Assembly: GCA_030610655.1 (NCBI GenBank)
Contig: JAUWRG010000008.1
Coordinates: forward strand, 1-41,565
DNA from: Dehalococcoidia bacterium
Lineage (GTDB): Bacteria > Chloroflexota > Dehalococcoidia > E44-bin15
Length of the DNA stretch: 41,565 nucleotides
Direction of reading: 5' to 3'
Shown: piece after piece, positions 26,017-36,141 of the stretch
Position numbering within the stretch: position 1 is the first letter of the stretch
Layout of the letters: every line of letters begins with the position of its first letter
Program-made: the position numbers and the translations under genes
Notes under the pieces: model-generated
The model's database searches: none
Told to the model about the DNA's origin: nothing
The model's input: only the letters and a program-made list of their open reading frames with translations

Positions 26017-27153
26017 ATGCGTATTGCCCAAATAGCGCCATTGGAGATGAGGGTGCCCCCCACAGCATATGGCGGCACCGAGCTAGTCGCTAGCCTGCTC
26101 ACCGAGGAGCTGGTGAGGAGGGGACATGATGTAACCCTCTTCGCCAGTGGGGACTCGGTAACGAAGGCGAAGCTTCATTGTGTTTGCCCCCATTTCCTTA
26201 GAGCCTCTGATAGAGATAGAGGGATCCTAAATATACTCAATTTCGTTGCTTGCCTAGAACAAGCGGAGAGGTTCGACATCATCCATAACCACACCAATTT
26301 TGAAGGGCTAGCCACAGCAGGTCTGGTGAAAACGCCGGTGCTTACCACCCTTCACAACGAATTGAAGGGTGACCAGCTCACCCTTTTCGCGGCATACAAA
26401 GGATACTATAATACCATTAGCAGATCAGCAAAGGCCCTGCTACCGGAGAAGGAGCGCTTCGCTGGGGTGATCTATAACGCCATCGACTGCAAGTCCTATC
26501 CCTTTCAGTCGGAGAGGGGCGATTACCTGCTCTTCCTCAGTCGCATCAGCTCTGAGAAGGGTCCCCACATCGCCATCAAGGTGGCAAAGCGGCTGAAACG
26601 AAGGCTGATCATCGCAGGCAATGTTGAGGCTAAGGATGAAGAATACTTCCAACAAAAGGTCATGGCGCAGGTCGATGGCGACACCGTCCAGTTCTTCGGA
26701 GAGGCAGATTACGACCAGAAAAGGGAGCTCTTCGCCAATGCCTCCTGTCTCCTGATGCCGATAACCTGGCCTGAGCCCTTCGGCTTAGTGATGGTCGAGT
26801 CAATGGCTTGCGGCACCCCGGTTGTCGCCTTCAATGAGGGCTCAGCGTCTGAGGTCATTTATCATGGCGAGACAGGCTTCATTGTGGAGGACATGGATGA
26901 AATGGTACGAGCAGTTGGTGAAATCGATAGTATCGACCGCAAAGCTTGCCGTGAGCACGTGGAACGAAACTTCGATACCCCGCGAATGGCGAATGATTAT
27001 CTCGCCGCCTACCAGCGGATACTTGAGTTGGAGACTAGGGAAAAGTATCCCATCATCGATTTGACTCCCCCAGCAGAGCAAGTTGCCACCCACCAGAGCA
27101 CGATACCTCTCGGAGAGTTCAAAAAGGCGGCAGGCGCGATCTCAGAAAACTAG
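26017..27153 (+). CDS. Glycosyltransferase family 4-like
   Basis: MRIAQIAPLEMRVPPTAYGGTELVASLLTEELVRRGHDVTLFASGDS...FLSRISSEKGPHIAIKVAKRL...PITWPEPFGLVMVESMACGTPVVAFNEGSASEVI. ATG 26017 with RBS gaggagg preferred, because ORF start 25945 lies inside the groEL terminator. Confidence 0.92.
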   Translation: MRIAQIAPLEMRVPPTAYGGTELVASLLTEELVRRGHDVTLFASGDSVTKAKLHCVCPHFLRASDRDRGILNILNFVACLEQAERFDIIHNHTNFEGLATAGLVKTPVLTTLHNELKGDQLTLFAAYKGYYNTISRSAKALLPEKERFAGVIYNAIDCKSYPFQSERGDYLLFLSRISSEKGPHIAIKVAKRLKRRLIIAGNVEAKDEEYFQQKVMAQVDGDTVQFFGEADYDQKRELFANASCLLMPITWPEPFGLVMVESMACGTPVVAFNEGSASEVIYHGETGFIVEDMDEMVRAVGEIDSIDRKACREHVERNFDTPRMANDYLAAYQRILELETREKYPIIDLTPPAEQVATHQSTIPLGEFKKAAGAISEN

Positions 27154-29364
27154 GTGGAGGGGTCACTTTTGGAACGGCATGTCCTAAAAGAGAACGATCT
27201 GATGATGGTCTCGGATGAGATGGGTGATATGCCTCGCGGTCGGCGCAGGCTCGGGCTTTACTGCTGCGATACGCGTTACCTCTCCATCCTTGAAACAAGC
27301 ATAGATGGACAACAGCCGCGCCTTCTCGCCTCATCAAGCGAGGAGAACTATGTCTGCGATATCCAGATGGCAAACCCCACTATGGAGCTTTCTGATGGCA
27401 ACACCGCCCTGGCACGGACCATCAGCATCAGGCGCAGCCGCTTCCTTAAAGATGGACTCCATGAGTCTATAAGCTTCTACAACCACAATCCATTCCCCAG
27501 TCCTATCCAGTTCACCATCGTGTTTGGCAGCGACTTTTGCGACATCTTTGAGGTGCGAGGCGCCGAAAGACCGCAGCGAGGGGAGCTTAGCCCACCATTC
27601 TTCGCTGATTCCCGTCTGACCTTAAGCTACCTCGGGCTGGATGAGGTGGTGCGGCGGACCGAGATCATTTTCGAGGCCAACCCATCAAACGTAGAGATTG
27701 ATGTATGCGCCGCAGAACCTGTCCTTCGTCGCCCTAGCACCTTCCTACCCGATGCTGTGGAGCCGGCCGTCATGACGGTGTTTCGCTCCGCTTGCGCCAA
27801 GATGACCTGGGATTTAACCCTTATGCCAGGTAAGCCTCAGTCCATCGCCTTTCACATCCTAACCGCAGAAGGTGAGCTTACCCCTATGGCGGGAGCCTTT
27901 GACAAGGGCCTAGCTGATTTGCGCAACTCCTATCAGGATTGGCACCGCCAGTGCGCCAAGCTGGAAACCGATAACCAGCTATTCAATCAGCTTCTCCACC
28001 GGAGCACACTTGACCTCCGCCTCCTCATGGATCTAACCCCCGAGGGGCTGGTGCCCACTGCGGGCATCCCCTGGTTCGCATGTATCTTCGGGCGTGACAG
28101 CCTCATTACCTCCCTACAGACACTGATGCTTAATCCGCAAATAGCGGTTAGCACCCTGCGCTTTCTGGCAAAGCATCAGGGAACGAAGGTCGACCCGTGG
28201 CGAGATGAGGAGCCGGGCAAAATTCTTCATGAGATGCGCAAGGGAGAGATGGCAACAACCGGGGAGATCCCACACAGTGCCTACTATGGGAGCGTGGATG
28301 CCACCCCTCTTTTCCTGATACTGTTCGCCGAGACCATGAGATGGCTCGACGATGATACACTTTACCAAGAGATCTTGCCTTCAGCCAAGAGAGCCTTGGA
28401 GTGGATGGAGCACTACGGTGACTTAGATGGCGATGGCTATTTGGAATACCTTAGCCGCTCGTCACATGGCATCAGAGACCAGGGCTGGAAAGACAGCTAC
28501 GGGGCCATAACCTATCCCGATGGCACACAGGTTGAGCCGCCAGTGGCGCTAGTTGAGGTACAGGGCTATGCCTATAGGGCGATGAAGCAGATGGCTGTGT
28601 TATTAACCCGAAAAGGTGAGGTTTCCCTTCCCGCCAAGCTCGAAAAAAAGGCTACGCTGTTAAAGGAAAGGTTTAACCGGGATTTCTGGCTTGAGGAAAA
28701 ACGCGCCTTCGCTCAGGCACTTGACGTCGACAAGAAACCTGTAGAGGTGATCACCTCAAACCCGGGGCACTGCCTCTTCTGTGACATTGTGGATGAAGAG
28801 AAGGCGAGATACCTGGTGTTGCGCCTTACCTCAGCCGATATGGCTAGTGGCTGGGGCATCAGGACGGTGAGTAACGGGGAACCAACATACAATCCGATGA
28901 GCTATCAAAATGGCAGCATATGGCCCCATGACAACTCCCTCATCGTTGCCGGGATGAGGAGATATGGCTACCCTTGGGAAGCAGAGCAGATCGCCACTCA
29001 GCTTTTCGATGCTAGTCGGTTCTTCCCCTATGCACGCTTGCCCGAACTCTTCTGCGGTTTTACCCGCGATCGAGAGGGCTACTCTGTGCCCGCAGAGTAT
29101 CCGGTGAGCTCGAGCCCCCAAGCCTGGACCGCAGGAGGCGCCATCCTCCTTTTCCAGTCGTTGCTTGGGCTTCAGGTCGATGCCTTCTCAAAGAGAATCT
29201 ACCTAACCCCAAAGCTGCCCCCATGGCTGGAGCAGGCCTCAGTTAGGGGTCTTCGCATCGGCGAGGGCACAGTGGATCTCCACTTTGAAAGTCACGATGA
29301 GGACACCAGCTTCGAGATAACTCAGAACGAGGCTGGAGTCGAGGTAGTGCTCCCCCCATATTAA
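27154..29364 (+). CDS. Amylo-alpha-1,6-glucosidase / glycogen-debranching-like protein (GDE N-terminal domain + GH catalytic domain)
   Basis: RRLGLYCCDTRYLSILETSIDG N-domain; GIPWFACIFGRDSLITSLQTLMLNP, DLDGDGYLEYLSRSSHGIRDQGWKDSYGAI, PMSYQNGSIWPHDNSLIVAGMRRYG. Confidence 0.88.
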   Translation: MEGSLLERHVLKENDLMMVSDEMGDMPRGRRRLGLYCCDTRYLSILETSIDGQQPRLLASSSEENYVCDIQMANPTMELSDGNTALARTISIRRSRFLKDGLHESISFYNHNPFPSPIQFTIVFGSDFCDIFEVRGAERPQRGELSPPFFADSRLTLSYLGLDEVVRRTEIIFEANPSNVEIDVCAAEPVLRRPSTFLPDAVEPAVMTVFRSACAKMTWDLTLMPGKPQSIAFHILTAEGELTPMAGAFDKGLADLRNSYQDWHRQCAKLETDNQLFNQLLHRSTLDLRLLMDLTPEGLVPTAGIPWFACIFGRDSLITSLQTLMLNPQIAVSTLRFLAKHQGTKVDPWRDEEPGKILHEMRKGEMATTGEIPHSAYYGSVDATPLFLILFAETMRWLDDDTLYQEILPSAKRALEWMEHYGDLDGDGYLEYLSRSSHGIRDQGWKDSYGAITYPDGTQVEPPVALVEVQGYAYRAMKQMAVLLTRKGEVSLPAKLEKKATLLKERFNRDFWLEEKRAFAQALDVDKKPVEVITSNPGHCLFCDIVDEEKARYLVLRLTSADMASGWGIRTVSNGEPTYNPMSYQNGSIWPHDNSLIVAGMRRYGYPWEAEQIATQLFDASRFFPYARLPELFCGFTRDREGYSVPAEYPVSSSPQAWTAGGAILLFQSLLGLQVDAFSKRIYLTPKLPPWLEQASVRGLRIGEGTVDLHFESHDEDTSFEITQNEAGVEVVLPPY

Positions 29365-30689
29365 AGCTTGAGTAGCCTATGGAAGCTATGCTCCTCGGTA
29401 ACGGGGCCAACGACAGCCAGGTTGAGGCTTTCAGAAACCAGTAGTTGTCTCGCCACCCTTTTTAGGTCCTCGGGGGTGATGGCATCGATTATCGATACCG
29501 CTTCATCGACGGTGTAAATGCGCCCGGTTAGTATCTCTTGTCCCCCCGTCCAGCTAGCAACATTCCTGGTGTCTTCCATACGAAGTAAGAGACGCCCCTT
29601 GGCATACTCCTTTGCCTTGGATAGCTCCGCCTCAGGGATGCCCTCTTTGAGGAGGTGCAACTGCTCCAAGAGGGCTTGAATAGTGCTATCGATGCGCTTC
29701 GGATCAACACCGGCATACACGGTAATAGCCCCTGAATCGAGAAAGTGTTGCACATAACTATAAATGTCGTAGGTAAGCCCCCTTCTCTCCCGAATCTCCA
29801 AGAACAAACGGCTGCTCATCCCCTCTCCAAGAACCACATTAAGCATGTCCAGATTGAAACGATCGGGGTGAAGGATGGGTACACCGCGTATCGCTAGGCA
29901 AAGGTGAGCTTGCTCGGACTCCCTTGGCTCAATACGGAGTTGAGGTTCCTGCTGGCTGTCGTCGGTGGGATACGGAGGCTTTGGAATACCCCTATCCCAA
30001 TCGCTCAAAGCCCCACCTACGGCTGACAGTACCTCGTCATGGCTTATGTCGCCAGCAACGCTGACTACAACGTTATTAGGCACATATTGATAGCCGATAT
30101 AATCCATAAGCATCCCTCGACTCAAGCCAGTTACCGATTCCTTGCTCCCAATAATATCGCGGCCCAGAGGCTGGTTGGGCCATACCACCTCATCGATAAG
30201 CAAACTCACTCGGTAGTGTGGCGAATCCATGCTCTCATTGAGTTCCTCTATAATGATCTGGCGTTCCCGCTCTATGTCCTTGGCATCGAACTTGGAATGC
30301 TGTAGCATATCGACTATTAAGTCTAAAGCAAGGGGGAAATGGGGACGAGCCACCTTGCACCAGTAAATGGTGAGTTCCTTACTGGTGGCCCCATTGAGTA
30401 TGCCGCCTACTCCCTCAATGGCCTCTGAGATATCCTTTGATGTAGGTCGGCGCTGCGTCCCCTTGAAAAGGAGGTGCTCAACAAAGTGGGAAAGCCCCGC
30501 TTCCTCCGCTCTTTCATAGATAGAGCCTGCACCAAGAAAGAAAATAATGGACACGGAGTGGGTGCCAGGCATAGAGCTAGTGATAATCCGCAGCCCGTTA
30601 TCCAGAACGCTCTTTTGATACATCGCCCACTTAAGGTAAATACTAGCCACATCTCCTACCCCTGTCAACCAGCGGTTGACTTCGCCCAA
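29361..30689 (-). CDS. M16 family zinc peptidase (start may be about 30623)
   Basis: HFVEHLLFKGTQRR (HxxEH motif) with LNGATSKELTIYWCKV, YVPNNVVVSVAGDI, GEGMSSRLFLEIRERRGLTYDIYSY. Confidence 0.93.
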   Translation of the reverse strand: MGEVNRWLTGVGDVASIYLKWAMYQKSVLDNGLRIITSSMPGTHSVSIIFFLGAGSIYERAEEAGLSHFVEHLLFKGTQRRPTSKDISEAIEGVGGILNGATSKELTIYWCKVARPHFPLALDLIVDMLQHSKFDAKDIERERQIIIEELNESMDSPHYRVSLLIDEVVWPNQPLGRDIIGSKESVTGLSRGMLMDYIGYQYVPNNVVVSVAGDISHDEVLSAVGGALSDWDRGIPKPPYPTDDSQQEPQLRIEPRESEQAHLCLAIRGVPILHPDRFNLDMLNVVLGEGMSSRLFLEIRERRGLTYDIYSYVQHFLDSGAITVYAGVDPKRIDSTIQALLEQLHLLKEGIPEAELSKAKEYAKGRLLLRMEDTRNVASWTGGQEILTGRIYTVDEAVSIIDAITPEDLKRVARQLLVSESLNLAVVGPVTEEHSFHRLLKL

Positions 30690-30735
30690 TGCAATTGCTA
30701 ATATGCTACATGTAAAGTCTCCATAGGCTTGAGGT

Positions 30736-31569
30736 GTGAAGAGGGAGACCGAATTGGAGATTGCCCCCGGAATTCATTCTATCCCGGTGGACAAAGGCTC
30801 TTTCATGGGCTTTTTCGCACCGAATGTCTACCTGGTAGTCGATAGGTCTCATGGTGCACTTATCGACTCTGGATACAGCGATGAGGAATCCATCAGGGCA
30901 CGAATTGATTACATAAAGACTGTCCAGCCAGACTTACGGTATATTATGCTCACGCATACTCACCCAGACCACATTGGTGGCGCAACTATGATCGGGGGGG
31001 AAACAGGAGCAGAGATCGTTCTCCACTCCGCTGAGATAGGGCAGGCGACCATCCCGGTGTATAAGGCTGTTGAAGATAGTGATAGCTTGCTCCTTAATGA
31101 CATTAAACTAGACGTGATTCATACCCCAGGACACAGCCCAGGGCATATCTGCATTTACCTCAAGGAGCAAAGGGTTCTCTTTTCTGGGGACCACATTCTG
31201 GGCACGGGCACTACCGCAATGAGACCACCTGATGGTGATATGGCTATATACATTGATTCGCTGAGGAAGCTCCTCAATTATGATATTGCCACAATCTACC
31301 CGGGCCATGGCCCTCCAATAAGGGAAGCCAAACGAAAGATCGAGGAACTGATCCAGCATCGCTTGGAACGAGAGGAGCAGGTACTAGCTGGGCTGAGGCA
31401 AGGGAAGGCAACGGTGAGAGAACTGGTGGATGAGATCTACCCAGAGCTAGATAGTCGCCTCCATTTTGCTGCCGAGGGACAGATTCTCGCCCATCTCATT
31501 AAGCTGGAGCGGGAGGGAAAGGCATCCTGTCTGAGGAAAGGAGAGGATACCCACTACACCATCAATTAG
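30736..31569 (+). CDS. MBL-fold metallohydrolase
   Basis: THTHPDHIGGATMIG, HTPGHSPGHICIYL, LFSGDHILG, IYPGHGPPI; GTG start. Confidence 0.92.
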   Translation: MKRETELEIAPGIHSIPVDKGSFMGFFAPNVYLVVDRSHGALIDSGYSDEESIRARIDYIKTVQPDLRYIMLTHTHPDHIGGATMIGGETGAEIVLHSAEIGQATIPVYKAVEDSDSLLLNDIKLDVIHTPGHSPGHICIYLKEQRVLFSGDHILGTGTTAMRPPDGDMAIYIDSLRKLLNYDIATIYPGHGPPIREAKRKIEELIQHRLEREEQVLAGLRQGKATVRELVDEIYPELDSRLHFAAEGQILAHLIKLEREGKASCLRKGEDTHYTIN

Positions 31570-31599
31570 CCACTGTTACGTTACCAATACGAGGAAGAT

Positions 31600-32901
31600 A
31601 TGCATGGACTTTCTATATTCCCTCCAACCACGCAGATTGATAGGAAGAATCATCTCACTATTGGCGGTTGCGATGCCGTGGCTCTGGCCAGTGAGTTCGG
31701 CACACCTCTCTATGTCTTCGACGAAGCAACCCTGAGAGGCAAATGTGCTGAATACCGTGAGGAGTTCGGTCGTCGCTACCCAGATAGTCTTGTCATCTAC
31801 GCTTGCAAAGCCTTCATCAACCGAGCTTTAGCGCTGATTTTCAAGGAAGAGAGCTTTGGGCTTGATGTAGTCTCTGGCGGGGAGCTTTCCATCGCCAGAT
31901 CGGTGGACTTCCCCATGGAGAAGGTCTATTTTCATGGCAACAATAAGTCGCGAGAGGAGCTGGAGTTGGCTATCCATTGCGGCGTTGGTCGGGTTGTGGT
32001 GGACAACTTTCATGAGCTTTCCTTGCTAGAGAAGCTGGCAAAGGAGGCAGGGGTCAATCAAGGGATTCTTCTCCGCTTCTCCCCTGGGGTGGACCCACAT
32101 ACTCACGCCTATGTATCCACAGGAGACAGCGATAGCAAATTCGGCTTCCCCATGACACAGGCTGAGGAAGCCATCGCTCAGTCAATGTCATGCCGCAATT
32201 TTGAACTCAATGGACTCCATTTTCACATCGGCTCGCAGATCTTCGAGCTGGAATCATATCTAAAAGCGATCGCTGTAATACTTCACTTCGCTGTTGAGCT
32301 GAAAAACAAATACGGGTTTAGACTCAATGAACTCAACGTTGGTGGAGGACTAGCCATCACCTATAGTGAGGATTCGCCCGCCCCAACAATTGTTGAACTT
32401 GCCCAGGCGATCACTTCCAGCATTTTACAAGAGGCCAAGGTGCTCGGTGTTGAGCCTCCGCGGCTTATCCTGGAGCCAGGAAGGTCTATCGTAGGTCAAG
32501 CAGGGGTCGCCCTTTACACCGCGGGGGCGATAAAAGAGATCGCTGGTGTGCGTAAATATGTTTCAATTGATGGGGGCATGGCGGACAACATCCGCCCCGC
32601 CCTTTACCAAGCTAAGTATGAGGCAGTGGTAGCAAACAAGATGGAAGGCGACTCAGAGCGGGTCACCATCGCCGGAAAATTCTGCGAATCGGCAGACATC
32701 CTGATTACTGACATCGACCTTCCCAAGCTTGAACCCGGTGACATCATCGCCGTCCCGTGTTGCGGCGCCTACTGCCTCTCTATGGCGTCAAACTACAATG
32801 CTTCGCTGATGCCGGCCATCGTTCTGGTCAAGGACGGGCAAGCGCGCCTAATTCGGCGCCGCCAGAGCTATGATGATTTGATGAGCCACGATATTGTCTA
32901 G
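31600..32901 (+). CDS. lysA: Diaminopimelate decarboxylase
   Basis: YACKAFINRALALIFKEESFGLDVVSGGEL, HFHIGSQI, LNVGGGLAI, EPGRSIVGQAGVALY, CCGAYCLSMASNYN. Confidence 0.95.
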   Translation: MHGLSIFPPTTQIDRKNHLTIGGCDAVALASEFGTPLYVFDEATLRGKCAEYREEFGRRYPDSLVIYACKAFINRALALIFKEESFGLDVVSGGELSIARSVDFPMEKVYFHGNNKSREELELAIHCGVGRVVVDNFHELSLLEKLAKEAGVNQGILLRFSPGVDPHTHAYVSTGDSDSKFGFPMTQAEEAIAQSMSCRNFELNGLHFHIGSQIFELESYLKAIAVILHFAVELKNKYGFRLNELNVGGGLAITYSEDSPAPTIVELAQAITSSILQEAKVLGVEPPRLILEPGRSIVGQAGVALYTAGAIKEIAGVRKYVSIDGGMADNIRPALYQAKYEAVVANKMEGDSERVTIAGKFCESADILITDIDLPKLEPGDIIAVPCCGAYCLSMASNYNASLMPAIVLVKDGQARLIRRRQSYDDLMSHDIV

Positions 32902-32915
32902 TTAGAGGAGAACCT

Positions 32916-33917
32916 ATGTGGCAGGTAGTGGGACATGAAAAAGCGGTAGGGCTTTTGGATCGGTGCCTGAAGAATGAGAAACTGGCCCATGCCTATCTCT
33001 TCGTCGGTCCACCGCATGTTGGCAAGATGAGACTGGCGATAGACCTGGCCAAGGCGCTGAATTGCCAGGGCGAGGATAGGCCATGTGGCGATTGCGCCCA
33101 ATGCGTAAGAATTGAAGAGCTAAAGCATGCCGATGTTCAGGTGATTGGCCTCGATGGTAGGGCGGAGATAGGCATCGACCAGATGAGGGAGATGCAGCAC
33201 TTCGCTAGCCTCAAACCATTTGAGGGGAAGTATCGAGTTTTTATCATCGATGGGGCGGAGCACCTCTCGCATGAGGCCACCAACTGCCTACTTAAGACCT
33301 TGGAGGAACCGCCGTCCAATGTTCAGCTCATCTTGCTTGCCTTAAATGAGAGGGGGCTTCTGCCTACAGTGCTCTCTCGTTGTCAGAAGTTAGAGCTGAG
33401 GCCATTGCCCATTGCTACCTTCCCAAAGATATTGACTGAACGCTGGGGAATCACCGAGGAAAGGGCGAGGACGCTGGCAAAGCTCTCACGCGGTTGCGTC
33501 GGCTGGGCAGTCAGCGCTTTGACCGACGACCAGCTCCTCCAAGAGCGATCGGAGAGGCTGGCTTCATTGCTACGTCTCACCGAAGAAGAGCTGGCCGAAC
33601 GCTTCTCTCATGCCGCTCAGCTAGCAAGCCAATTCAGCCGAGATCGACAATCCGTCTATGAGGTTCTCTCTCTATGGATTGAGTGGTGGCACGACTTGTT
33701 GTTGATCAAAGGGGGGTGTGCCAATTTCATTAGCAATGTGGATCAAGAGGCAAAGCTTCACCAAGAGTCGCAGAGATATAGCTTGAAGGAAATTAAGGTA
33801 TTTGTAGAGAGCCTGCAGCAGTCCATGGCGCAACTGGAGCAAAACGCTAATCCCCGTCTGGTGTTGGAGGTGCTCATGCTCAGCATTCCGAGAAGAAAGG
33901 GGGAGCGAGTCCTTTAA
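32916..33917 (+). CDS. holB: DNA polymerase III delta' subunit (clamp-loader AAA+)
   Basis: MWQVVGHEKAVGLLDRCLKNEKLAHAYLFVGPPHVGKMRLAIDLAKALNC, CGDCAQCVRI, FIIDGAEHLSHEATNCLLKTLEEPP. Confidence 0.9.
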   Translation: MWQVVGHEKAVGLLDRCLKNEKLAHAYLFVGPPHVGKMRLAIDLAKALNCQGEDRPCGDCAQCVRIEELKHADVQVIGLDGRAEIGIDQMREMQHFASLKPFEGKYRVFIIDGAEHLSHEATNCLLKTLEEPPSNVQLILLALNERGLLPTVLSRCQKLELRPLPIATFPKILTERWGITEERARTLAKLSRGCVGWAVSALTDDQLLQERSERLASLLRLTEEELAERFSHAAQLASQFSRDRQSVYEVLSLWIEWWHDLLLIKGGCANFISNVDQEAKLHQESQRYSLKEIKVFVESLQQSMAQLEQNANPRLVLEVLMLSIPRRKGERVL

Positions 33918-33919
33918 AT

Positions 33920-34747
33920 ATGACCGAAATAGTTGGCGTTCGTTTCAAACGGACAGGGCGCGTGTATTACTTCGACCCAGCGGGCATCGATCTAGACTTG
34001 AATGATTGGGTGGTGGTGGAGACTGAACATGGCGTTGAGGTAGGCAGGGTAGTCATCTCCCCAAAACAGGTCCTCTCCAGCGAGATAACTGAGCCTCTAA
34101 AGCCTGTGTTACGCAAGGCAGAGGAAGAGGATATAAGGCGACGAGAGGGATCCGAAGGCAAGGAAAAAGAGGCGCTGGACGTATGCCAGGAAATGGCCAA
34201 ACAGTTCAACCTGCCGATGAAACTGTTGGCCGCAGAATACAACCCTGATGGCACTCGCCTTACCGTATACTTCAGTGCTGAAGGTAGAGTGGACTTCCGA
34301 GACCTGTTGAAGGAGCTCACCAACACCTTCAAAACACGCATCGAACTCCGACAGGTAGGCTCCCGCGATAAGGCAAAGCTTTTGGGCGGGGTTGGCAAGT
34401 GCGGTCGCCCTCTGTGCTGCGCCACCTATCTCTCCGAGTTCAATCCAGTCACCATTAAAATGGCCAAGGAGCAGGATCTACCGCTTAACCCGATGAAAAT
34501 CTCCGGGGTTTGTGGAAGGCTACTGTGCTGCTTGGGCTATGAGTGTGAGCAGTACCGCATTATGAAAGAAAAGCTCCCTGCGGTCGGTCAGCGAGTGAGC
34601 ACCCCTATGGGGTCAGCTACGGTGGTGAGAGGCAACCCGCTGAGAGAGACGGTCATAGTGCAGCTAGAGAGCCAAGCCACAGTGGAATTGCCTGTTGAGC
34701 AGGTAAGCAGTAAGAAGGAAAGGCCACTCAGGGGAAAGGGCGCTTAA
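33920..34747 (+). CDS. PSP1 domain protein, RicT/YaaT-like
   Basis: VGVRFKRTGRVYYFDPAGIDLDLNDWVVVETEHGVEVGRV, GGVGKCGRPLCCATYL, SGVCGRLLCCLGYECEQY. Confidence 0.93.
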   Translation: MTEIVGVRFKRTGRVYYFDPAGIDLDLNDWVVVETEHGVEVGRVVISPKQVLSSEITEPLKPVLRKAEEEDIRRREGSEGKEKEALDVCQEMAKQFNLPMKLLAAEYNPDGTRLTVYFSAEGRVDFRDLLKELTNTFKTRIELRQVGSRDKAKLLGGVGKCGRPLCCATYLSEFNPVTIKMAKEQDLPLNPMKISGVCGRLLCCLGYECEQYRIMKEKLPAVGQRVSTPMGSATVVRGNPLRETVIVQLESQATVELPVEQVSSKKERPLRGKGA

Positions 34748-34749
34748 TT

Positions 34750-35268
34750 CTACTTAACTCTGTGCGAGACGGGAACAAACTTCTGCCATTCGCTGTGCCT
34801 GTGAATATACTCATAGGGGACAAAGTAGCCGCTAACGTGAGGAGCGGATGGCTGGCGGGTGAGCCTCATTCCTGCCTCTTCAGGGGTGCGTCCTGCTTTA
34901 CGATTGTTGCAAGGGATGCAGGCACTCACCACATTCTCCCAGATGTGTTTTCCCCCTTTGTAACGTGGGATCACATGATCTAGAGTAAGCTCTTTAGTGT
35001 GCCTGCCACAATACTGACAGGTGTATCCATCGCGGCGGAACACCTCGTGGCGAGTTAACTTCCTTTGAAGGCGGGGGCGCTTCACCAGATAAACGAGGCG
35101 TATCACCGAAGGGAGGGGAATGAGCTCATTAATGGTGTGGATAACCCCGACGCCGTTCTCCAGTAGTTCAGCCTTGCCTCGAAGAAGTAGAACCACCGCC
35201 CGCCGTGCACGGGCGACATTAAGCGGCTCGTAGTTTTGATTTAGCACCAGAACTGGGGAGTTCACCAT
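34750..35268 (-). CDS. HNH endonuclease family protein
   Basis: CQYCGRHTKELTLDHVIPRYKGGKHIWENVVSACIPCNNRKAGRTPEEAGM. Confidence 0.93.
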   Translation of the reverse strand: MVNSPVLVLNQNYEPLNVARARRAVVLLLRGKAELLENGVGVIHTINELIPLPSVIRLVYLVKRPRLQRKLTRHEVFRRDGYTCQYCGRHTKELTLDHVIPRYKGGKHIWENVVSACIPCNNRKAGRTPEEAGMRLTRQPSAPHVSGYFVPYEYIHRHSEWQKFVPVSHRVK

Positions 35269-36141
35269 CTAGCGTCTCCTCCTCAACCGCTGGGTGTGCT
35301 GTTTTCCCTCCTCCGAAGGGGCAAAATCAGAGCGGTAATCAGGAGCCATGATGTTGACATTTGAGCTCATACTGTTGTCCGCCAGTCGCGAGCCTATTCG
35401 GGTTTCGATATCCTCCAAGGCTAGGCAGGTGGTGATCACCGTCGGCAGCCGCGCATTATAGCGATAGTTGATCACCTGATACAGCTTCTCCTGCGCCCAG
35501 GGCGTGCCCGCTTGCTCACCAAAGTCATCGAGAATGAGTAGAGGTGCATTCCTGACCTTGTCGAAAAATTCATCATAGGTCACCGTGCTATCTGGGCTGA
35601 AGGTGGCACGAAGGTAATCGAGGAGGTCGGGAACCACCTTAAAAAATACAGGCTTGCCTTTCTGCAACTGATAATTGCCGATGGCAGCGGCCAGATGTGT
35701 TTTGCCACACCCATTAAGACCAAGAAATACTATCCAATCTTTCGGTGCCTCAGCGAATCTGCGCGCCTCATTATAGGCCCGTTCTAAATTCTTTTGCTCC
35801 TCAAGAGGGAGATTAACTCGCCTGCGGTCAAAGTTTTCGAAGGTCATATTACGAAGCAGCTTGAGCGCAAGGTCTCCACTTTCTCGCCGCAGGCGCAGCA
35901 AGTGCTCTTCTTCAGGCTCTCCATGATTGCACTGGCATGGAACCACCCTGGTGAAATCAGGACGCCCTGACGGAAGCAACGGATGGACAAATCCTGCTCC
36001 CCTGCATAATGGGCACTCCTGCGCCTCGGAGACCTGCTCACCGCTTTCAACGCTTGACCACGTGTCCGTATCGGCCCTTGATATACTTGTCCCTGTCCTC
36101 TTTAAAATCTCTCCCAGGCTTTCCATGCTTCTTACCCTCAT
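35269..36141 (-). CDS. DnaC/IstB-like ATP-binding helicase-loader protein
   Basis: FLGLNGCGKTHLAAAIGNYQL Walker A, APLLILDDFGEQ Walker B, preceded by CPLCRGAGFV...CQC Zn-binding segment. Confidence 0.9.
   Translation of the reverse strand: MRVRSMESLGEILKRTGTSISRADTDTWSSVESGEQVSEAQECPLCRGAGFVHPLLPSGRPDFTRVVPCQCNHGEPEEEHLLRLRRESGDLALKLLRNMTFENFDRRRVNLPLEEQKNLERAYNEARRFAEAPKDWIVFLGLNGCGKTHLAAAIGNYQLQKGKPVFFKVVPDLLDYLRATFSPDSTVTYDEFFDKVRNAPLLILDDFGEQAGTPWAQEKLYQVINYRYNARLPTVITTCLALEDIETRIGSRLADNSMSSNVNIMAPDYRSDFAPSEEGKQHTQRLRRRR

Noticed and set aside
34750-35268. HNH endonuclease as part of a defence or homing element
   Set aside because: Looks like the common free-standing housekeeping-type HNH protein; no intron, restriction partner or insertion signature around it.
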